Below are positions 57,701 to 64,000 of a stretch of DNA of 64,000 bases, one piece after another (within the stretch, counting starts at the first letter, position 1; the number at the start of each line of letters is the position of its first letter). The DNA is from Erinaceus europaeus (taxonomy: Eukaryota; Chordata; Mammalia; Eulipotyphla; Erinaceidae). The translations under genes were made by a program, and so were the position numbers. The notes beneath the pieces were generated by a model. That model was not told the DNA's origin. It saw only the letters and a program-made list of their open reading frames with translations, and searched no databases. The DNA lies in the NCBI RefSeq assembly GCF_950295315.1, contig NC_080172.1:77457118-77521117 (forward strand), read 5' to 3'.

Positions 57701-58736
57701 TTGAGTAGGAAGTTGACACCCTTACAAGGCAGAGTGACTTATTTAAATACAACAACTAAGAAAATTGAAGACTTCAGAGGCATGGCTTATCTCATTTGGT
57801 CGGATGTTTTCAATAGATGTAAACCTTGAAACTTTGGAAATTTATAGTTTCCTAGGACATGAATAAATTTCTGAGAATATAGATTTTTTTGAGAGTCAGA
57901 GGTTTGTGAGTTAAACCTACAGTAATTTGAAGGGGGCAGGAGAGACAGAAGTTAGCATTAGATTTAGAGCACAGTTATTTTTCTGTGAATTACTCTGTTT
58001 ATAAACTGCTAATCATCTTAAACATGGCAATGGCTACCTTGTTTTCTTTTTTTAAAAATAAAAATCAGACCAATGGTGCATGACGATATGAAAAATTTGG
58101 AAATACCAGCTTAATTGCATATACAAACTAAAGCAGATGAGAAAAGATAGGGTAATACACATACTTCTAGAGTTTTAGGGGAGAAAATGAGTTTTTAAGA
58201 GAATGTGTAATTTTATTACCATATTAAATATCAGCAGAATGGGGTATGTTATTGGGCTTTTTATTTTCTTACAGAGATAACATTATTTTGTGTAATTTTA
58301 ATTTGCAGTTTTAGTGTTCATCTGTGTGTAGGCAGGGGCAGGAAGTCCCCAAGAAGGCCAATTAGGCAGAAAGTTAATCCTTTCAAATTCTTAAAGGAAT
58401 TAAAACAGTTTTTCTTCCAAACATTTAACTAATAATTATTTCACAGTTCTCTAAAGCAAAAGTCAGGGATTTCTCTCACTGATTTTCTATTTGCTTATTA
58501 AGACCAGCAAATAGCTAAGGGAGCAAAATGGAATGTGGAAGCAATTGGACTGAATAGCCAGCCCAGGAACCTTTTGAGACTTTCTCCCTGAGCTGCTCAT
58601 TTCAGTCAGTTCACTGCATGGGGGAGGAACAGGTGACTGTTTGTATGGCAGAGGCTAGAGGACGTTTTGGGCTATAGGCTTTTGATCAGCAAGGGATTCC
58701 TGCCTGAGGGAAAAGCTTGCTTTGTAGATACAGATA
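57701..58736. other. RWDD3 intron 1, unique DNA
   Basis: About 1 kb without recognisable exon or repeat. Confidence 0.4.
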
Positions 58737-58737
58737 C

Positions 58738-60400
58738 TGAATTTGTTTCCTGTGGCTGCTGTAACATTGCCACAGACATGGCTGCTGAAGACAACACGTT
58801 TATTCTCTTATGGTTCTGGGGGTTAGATGTCTGAAATCAGTCCCAAGTGCTGAAATTAAGTTGTCTTCAGAGTGGTACTTCCTCTTAGGGTCTAGGGCAT
58901 TTAGGGGAGAATGCTTTTCCAGCTTCGAGAGCTGCATTTAAAAAAATTTTTTGTTTATAAAATGGCAACACTGAAAAGACCATAGGATAAGAGGGGTATA
59001 GTTCCCACCACCAGAACTCCATATCCCATCCCCTCCCCGATAGCTTTCCTATTCTTTAATCCCTCTAGGAGTATGGACCCAGGGTCATTATGGGGTGCAG
59101 AAGGTGGGAGGTCTGGCCTCTGGAATTGCTTCCCCGCTTAACATGGGCATTGGCAGGTTGATCCATACTCCTAGCCTGCCTCTCTTTTTCCCTAGTGGGG
59201 AAGAGCTCTGGGGAAGCAGGGCTCCGGGACACATTGGTGGGCTTTTCTGCCTAGGGAAGTCCAGTTGGCATCATGGTAGCATCTGGAACCTTGTGGCTGA
59301 AAAAGAGTTAACATATAAAGCCAAACAAATTGTTGACTAGTCATGAACCTGAAAGCTGGAAAAGTTCATATGAAGAGTTGGGGGGGGGGTCCTCCATTTT
59401 GGAAATAGCTAGTAGGTTTATTCTAGGTATATTCCAAAGGGCCTACGACTCCATCAGTTTCTGCCTGAGCCTGACCTCTGATATGCAGGTGGACCCAAGT
59501 TATTGTCTGGGAAGATGATGTCATGGCTGGAAAAAGGGCTAGAAAGCTGGATCAGGGAAGAGAGTAGCTCCCAAATATGGGAAAGGTGTATGAATATTGT
59601 TGACTGTAAACCCCATCGATTTGATCTGAGGCCCATATTCAGCTTAGGAGCCTATGTAACCCCTGTATCCTTGTAGGTCTGAGCTCTCATTCTGTGGTCA
59701 TGAGTAGGAACATTCCAAGTTGCCCCAATTTCAGGACCCATTTTCCTCAGGTGGTAGAGAGTGTGTTATCCAGTCTCCAATCTCCCTGCAGAGGATGGTA
59801 TATTCTCTATTGTTGTTGATCCACGTTGAGGGCAAGGTTCTATTAGGGGCCCCCAAAGGGGTCCATTATGTTGTTCCTGATGGAGATGACCAGTGATGAT
59901 GGAGAGAGGGATCTATTTGAGGTCTAGGCCCATCATGTCTGTTTGGGAATCTCAGGACTCCCCGACTAGGGCCCCAGCTGATGTGGTGGCCTGATAGTGA
60001 CTAAATAGTCATCATTAAAGTATGCCAGTCTCTTGCCCTTACTCAGCCTTTGCAGTCTTTACTTTGAGAAGGTTAGCTTTGGAGTGAATGAGGGAAGTGT
60101 AACAGGAAGTAGGTGAGAAGGGAATCTAGGGCTGCATTCTTTGCAGCCCCAGCCTCTCCTTCATTTTCAGGACCAGTGGTGTATGTCTTGCTTCAACAAT
60201 TACTTTGTCTTCCTCTGTGGTAGCATCTCCCTGTCTCTCTCATAAGGACACTTGTAATTACATGTAGCTTTAACTTGGGTCATTAAGATTCACTTCTTGT
60301 TACATCGTCAGAGACCCTGTCACCATGTAAGTAGTGCTCTTTCAGGTCCAGGGGTTAAGACACAGATATCTTTGAGCTTTTATTTAGCCTGCTACATACA
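58738..60400 (-). mobile_element. MLT1-like (ERVL-MaLR) LTR relic, split by Vingi
   Basis: The left part 58738-58938 reads 'gtttcctgtggctgctgtaac', 'cgtttattctcttatgg' and 'gtctgaaatcagtc'. The right part, about 60131-60400, has 'ctctcataaggacacttg', 'acttgggtcattaag' and 'gagaccctgtcacc'. Together they give the reverse complement of a mammalian MaLR LTR (the end 'gttacagcagccacaggaaa' in sense). It is an old solo LTR without viral genes. The order of landmarks is recalled, and the subfamily is not determined. Confidence 0.75.
58939..60130 (-). mobile_element. 5'-truncated Vingi copy, about 1.2 kb
   Basis: Reverse-oriented match to the Vingi 3' region from about 26950 to the end (tail side 'tttataaaatggcaacactg', then 'accataggataagagggg'). 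Flanking 8-bp repeat gctgcatt (58931-58938 and 60131-60138) within the LTR. No ORF. Confidence 0.92.
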
Positions 60401-60479
60401 TGTGAACTTAGTGAAACTCAAAAGCATAATGATGTGACATTAAAAGGTTCTTTTGATTGATTGTATTTTAATTTTTAAT

Positions 60480-60698
60480 TTCTTTATTATATATATATTT
60501 ATTTACTGGATAGAAACAGTCAGAAATCAAGAGGGAAGGGGGAGATAGAAAGGGAGAGAGACAGAGAGACATCTGAAGCCCTGCTTTACCATCTCACAAA
60601 GCTTTCCCCTTGCAGGTGGGGACTAGGGCCTCGGACCTGCGTCCTTTTGCATTGTAACATGTGCACTCAACCAGGTGCACCACCACCTGGCCCTACTT
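60480..60698 (-). mobile_element. tRNA-derived SINE, second type
   Basis: Reverse copy: 'ttatttactggatagaaacag', 'aaagctttccccttgcaggtgg', altered B box and the head end 'gtgcaccaccacctggcccta'. Confidence 0.93.
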
Positions 60699-60703
60699 TT
60701 TAA

Positions 60704-60907
60704 TTTCTTATAATTATCTTTATTTATTGGCTAGAGATAGCCAGAAATTGAGATATAGGGGGAGGTAGAGAGGGAGAGAGAAAGAGAGACTGTGGTACTG
60801 CTTCACCACTTGCAAAGCTTTTCCCTGTGCAGGTGGAGACTGAGGGCTCGAACAGTGTCCTTACACATTGTAACGTGTGCTTAACTAGGTGCACCACCAC
60901 CCAGTCC
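60704..60907 (-). mobile_element. tRNA-derived SINE, second type
   Basis: Immediately follows the previous copy in the same orientation: 'ttatttattggctagagatagc', 'ggctcgaacagtgtcc' and 'ggtgcaccaccacccagtcc'. Head-to-tail pair. Confidence 0.93.
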
Positions 60908-60989
60908 TTTGACTGACTGACTATTGATTGCTATCTAAAGTGAAAATATATCTATTCAGTGCCCAAAGAAAGGGGCAGAATTTATAGAG

Positions 60990-62527
60990 TCAAAACTTAC
61001 ATCCCTCTTTCTATTGTCACTGGTAATCTCCATCAGGAACAACACAATAGACCCCATTGTGGGCCCCCATAGGACCTTGCCCTCAGTGTGGATCAACAAC
61101 GGTAGCGAATGTTCCATCCTCGGGGGGCTGGACAGTAGCACAGTGGGTTAAGTGCACATGGCACAAAGCACAGGACCTGTATAAGGATCCCAGTTGGAGC
61201 CTCCAGCATCCCACCTGTGGGGGCAGGGGGTCGCTTCACAAGTGGTGAAGCAGGTCTGTAGGTGTCTATCTTTCTCTCCTCTCTGTCTTCCCCTCCTCTC
61301 TCCATTTCTCTCTGTCCTTTCCAACAAGAACAGTAATGACAACAATAACAACAACAAGGGCAACAAAATGGGAAAAATGGCCTTCAGGAGGGAGCAGTGA
61401 ATTTGTAGTGCAGGTACAGAGCCCCATCAATAACCCTGAAGGCAAAAGAGAGAGAGAGAGGGGGGGGGGCATAATGGTTATGCAAACAAACTCTCAGGCC
61501 TGAGGCTTCTAAGTCCCAGGCTTAATCCCCCACACCACCATAAACCAGAGCTGAGCAGTGCTCTGGTGTTTTTCTCTCTCTCTGTGTGTCTCTCTCTCAA
61601 AAATAAATTTAAAAAAAGAGAGAGAGAGAATGTTCCATCCTCTGAAGGGAGGCTGGATAACATACTCTGTTTACCACCTGAGGAAAATGGATCCTGAAAT
61701 TGGGGCAACTTGGAATGTTCCTACTCATGACCACAGAATGTGAGCTCAGATCTACAGGGATGCAGAGGTCACATAGGCTCCTAAGCTGAATATAGGCCTC
61801 AGATCACATCAAATCGATGGGGTCTCACATCAAATCGATGGGGTCTACAGTCAACAATATTCATACACCTTTCCCATATTTGGGAGCTACTCTCTTCCCT
61901 GATCCAGCTTTCTAGCCCTTTTTCCAGCCATGACATCATCTTCCCAGACAATAACTTGGGTCCACCTGCATATCAGAGGTCAGGCTCAGGCAGAAACTGA
62001 TGGAGTCGTAGGCCCTTTGGAATATACCTAGAATAAACCTACTAGCTATTTCCAAAACGGAGGCCCCCCCCCCCAACTCTTCATATGAACTTTTCTAGCC
62101 TTTAGGTTCATGATTAGTCAACAATTTGTTTGGCTTTATATGTTAACTCTTTTTCAGCCACCAGGTTCCAGATGCTACCATGATGCCAACTGGACTTCCC
62201 TGGACAGACAGGCCCACCAATGTGTCCTAGAGCCCCACTTCCCCACAGCCCCACCTCACTAAGGAAAGAGAGAAATAGGCTGGGAGTATGGATCAACCTG
62301 CCAATGCCCATGTTAAGCGGGGAAGCAATTCCAGAGGCCAGACCTTCCACCTTCTGCACCCCATAATGACCCTGGGTCTGTACTCTCAGAGGGATAAAGA
62401 ATAGTTAAACTGTCAAGGGAGGGTATGGGATACGGAGTTCTGGTTGTGGGAATTGTGTGAAGTTGTACCCTTCTTACCCTTCTATGGTTTTTGTCAGTGT
62501 TTCCTTTTTATAAATAAAAATTAAAAC
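60990..62527 (+). mobile_element. Vingi copy (+), split by a SINE pair
   Basis: Matches the Vingi 3' region from about 27140 ('attgtcactggtaatctcc') to the end ('gggaattgtgtgaagttgtacc', 'ctttttataaataaaaatt'). It contains an 18-base local tandem duplication around 61805-61830 ('cacatcaaatcgatggggtct' twice). Interrupted at 61122-61627. It forms an inverted pair with the copy at 58939-60130. Confidence 0.92.
61122..61627 (+). mobile_element. SINE dimer: ERI SINE with 3' module plus small SINE
   Basis: 61122-61445 is an ERI SINE ('ggctggacagtagcacagtgg', 'ggagcctccagc', CT-rich stretch, then the module 'gagggagcagtgaatttgtagtgc'). 61455-61620 is the small SINE ('gcataatggttatgcaaac', 'ggcttaatcccccacacc'). 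One duplication, gaatgttccatcctc, brackets both (61107-61121 and 61628-61642). Confidence 0.93.
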
Positions 62528-63587
62528 ACACACACACGTGCACTTGGCATTAAGGTAGCTGAAGCAAATTTCAGAGGTGAAAAACCACAGATTGTGTTTA
62601 GGACACAGGAAAAACTTCAGTAGTTGGAAGAAGGAGAGTAGTTGGAGTGGTAGGTGTCAGAGGCAAGAGTTTGTAATTTGTCTGTCAGCTTGTGGACATG
62701 ACAGATAATTTGGTTTAGGGAGAAATAGGTAGTGAGAAGTCCATTCTTGCAGAATCCAGAGAAAGATCCAATTATAAGGGTTCCCATGTGATTTGAAAGG
62801 AGAATATTTCTGGAGAATGTATGGTGGAACTTCGACAATTAAAAATTAGATATGAATCAGAGAGGAGTAAAAAGATTAAAGGTAACTTTAAGGTTTCAAC
62901 CTGACTAGAGCAAGAACATAGGACTTGTATGCCTGTGGCCCCCAGGTTCCATCTGTAGCCTGCATATGCCAAAGTTGAATGGTACTGTATCTGTGTGATT
63001 CAGGTTTGAATCCTAGCCCACATTTTGGTGGTGTCTCCATTTTGTCTCTTTCTATTTGAGAAACTGTCAGTCCAGAGCAATGAAGCCCTGAAAAGAACAT
63101 CAAAGACAAGTCTCAGTGGATCTTAGAACATTTAAAATAAACACACACATACGCACACACACACACACGTGCACACACACATACACTATACATACACACA
63201 CATACATAAATATACACACACATTTGAAAGCCTGGGTGACTGTAACAAGAGATGTGTTCTTGCTTTATATTACGTCATAAAGAATGCCACTGTATTTAGG
63301 GGGCTAGGGCAAAAAGACAAAGCAATCAGGGGGTGGTGGGAGGTGTAAGGAAAATACCCAGGACAACATGGTGTCTGAGAGAAAAAGGGAGAATTTTGAG
63401 GAGATTGGTTCCATTGAGTAAATTGGTGTGGAAAGGTATGGCAGGATGTGGTCCATTTAATGTATCTGTGTTAGGGCCCCATATACCACTCAGACTGGGT
63501 GATAGTCTAGAGTTCACAGGACTCAGAAAAGTTGTTACCAGCAGAATTATAGTTTACTACAACAAACGAGCACATTAAAGTCTGTAA
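62528..63587. other. RWDD3 intron 1, unique DNA
   Basis: No exon was recognised. Contains the CA-rich tract at 63139-63222. Confidence 0.4.
63139..63222. repeat. Imperfect (CA)n tract
   Basis: CA units interrupted by ATA and GTG. Confidence 0.93.
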
Positions 63588-63806
63588 AGGGGCCAGGAGG
63601 TGGTGCAGCTGGTGAGCACACACATTAGAATGCTCAAGTACCTGGCTTCAAGCCCTGATCTCCACCTGCAGGAGGGAGCCTTCACGCGTGATGAGACAGT
63701 GCTGCAGATGTCTCTGTCTCTCCCTCTCTAGCTCCCCCTTTCCTCTCAATGTCTTCTCTCTGTTTCTATCCAAAATAAGTATAAATAAAAATACTTAAAA
63801 ATAAAG
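63588..63806 (+). mobile_element. tRNA-derived SINE, second type
   Basis: 'ggggccaggaggtggtgcagc', 'cctggcttcaagccctgatc' (B box), CT-rich stretch and 'ctatccaaaataag' with an A-rich tail. Confidence 0.93.
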
Positions 63807-63871
63807 TTTAGGAAAGGTAAATATAAAATACATGTTTATATAAGGTGTATGGAGATAGGCTGTTAGAACAC

Positions 63872-64000
63872 GTCTGAAGGATGTAACTCACCTGGTAAAG
63901 TGCACACACAAGGGCCCAGGCTGGAGACAGACCTACCACATGGGGGCACCATGCAGAGGGGCAGCTTCAGGAGAGGTGGGAAGTGCTGTGGTGTTTTCCC
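63872..64000 (+). mobile_element. tRNA-derived SINE, diverged, cut by window edge
   Basis: 'aggatgtaactcacctggtaaag', 'ggctggagacagacc' (degraded B box) and 'gcagcttcaggagaggtgg' follow the plan of the second SINE type and run off the window. Confidence 0.7.

Noticed and set aside
51000..64000. RWDD3 exon 2 within the window
   Set aside because: I looked for the RWD-domain core coding sequence and an acceptor and found none, so it probably lies beyond 64000.

Overview
The window is mammalian nuclear DNA, almost certainly from a hedgehog (Erinaceidae, best fit Erinaceus europaeus). It is packed with the tRNA-derived SINEs typical of that lineage. It also carries a reverse-transcriptase element that fits Vingi, an Ingi-related non-LTR retrotransposon clade reported among mammals only from hedgehogs. 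The organism is inferred from repeat content and remembered family biology, not from a database search.

Only two protein-coding gene parts can be supported, both on the + strand. The last coding exon of TLCD4 (TMEM56) lies at 3394-3712. The first coding exon of RWDD3 (RSUME) lies at 50900-50984, inside a CpG island with a 12-unit CGG tract. The same order and orientation occur on human 1p21.3, where TMEM56-RWDD3 readthrough is annotated. The earlier TLCD4 exons lie left of the window. No later RWDD3 exon was recognised, so intron 1 probably runs past the right edge.

Layout. 1-3.4 kb: TLCD4 intron with an L1 5'UTR (-), a Vingi copy (-) hit by a SINE, an ancient L1 (-) and a small SINE. 3.4-10.1 kb: terminal exon, possible 3'UTR and scattered SINEs. 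10-24 kb: intergenic DNA with many SINEs, one old L1 and microsatellites. 24.5-28.1 kb: Vingi copy with a broken RT ORF that starts at the RT domain without an endonuclease. 28-35.9 kb: old L1 3' ends, SINEs and two short Vingi derivatives. 35.9-45.85 kb: a full-length L1 bounded by a 16-bp target-site duplication and split by a roughly 4-kb composite of Vingi - second L1 - Vingi. 46-50.6 kb: L1, SINE and Vingi copies. 50.64-51.2 kb: RWDD3 CpG-island promoter and exon 1. 51.2-64 kb: RWDD3 intron 1 with SINEs, a 1.3-kb young L1 3' end (-), an old L1 (-), an MLT1-like LTR split by a Vingi copy (-), and an oppositely oriented Vingi copy (+) carrying a SINE pair.

There is no operon, CRISPR array, true tRNA gene or microbial system. 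The main interest is the history of the mobile elements: Vingi and its short deletion derivatives, stacked insertions readable from target-site duplications, and the CGG-bearing RWDD3 leader. Boundaries without a named duplication are eye estimates, good to about 10-30 bases.
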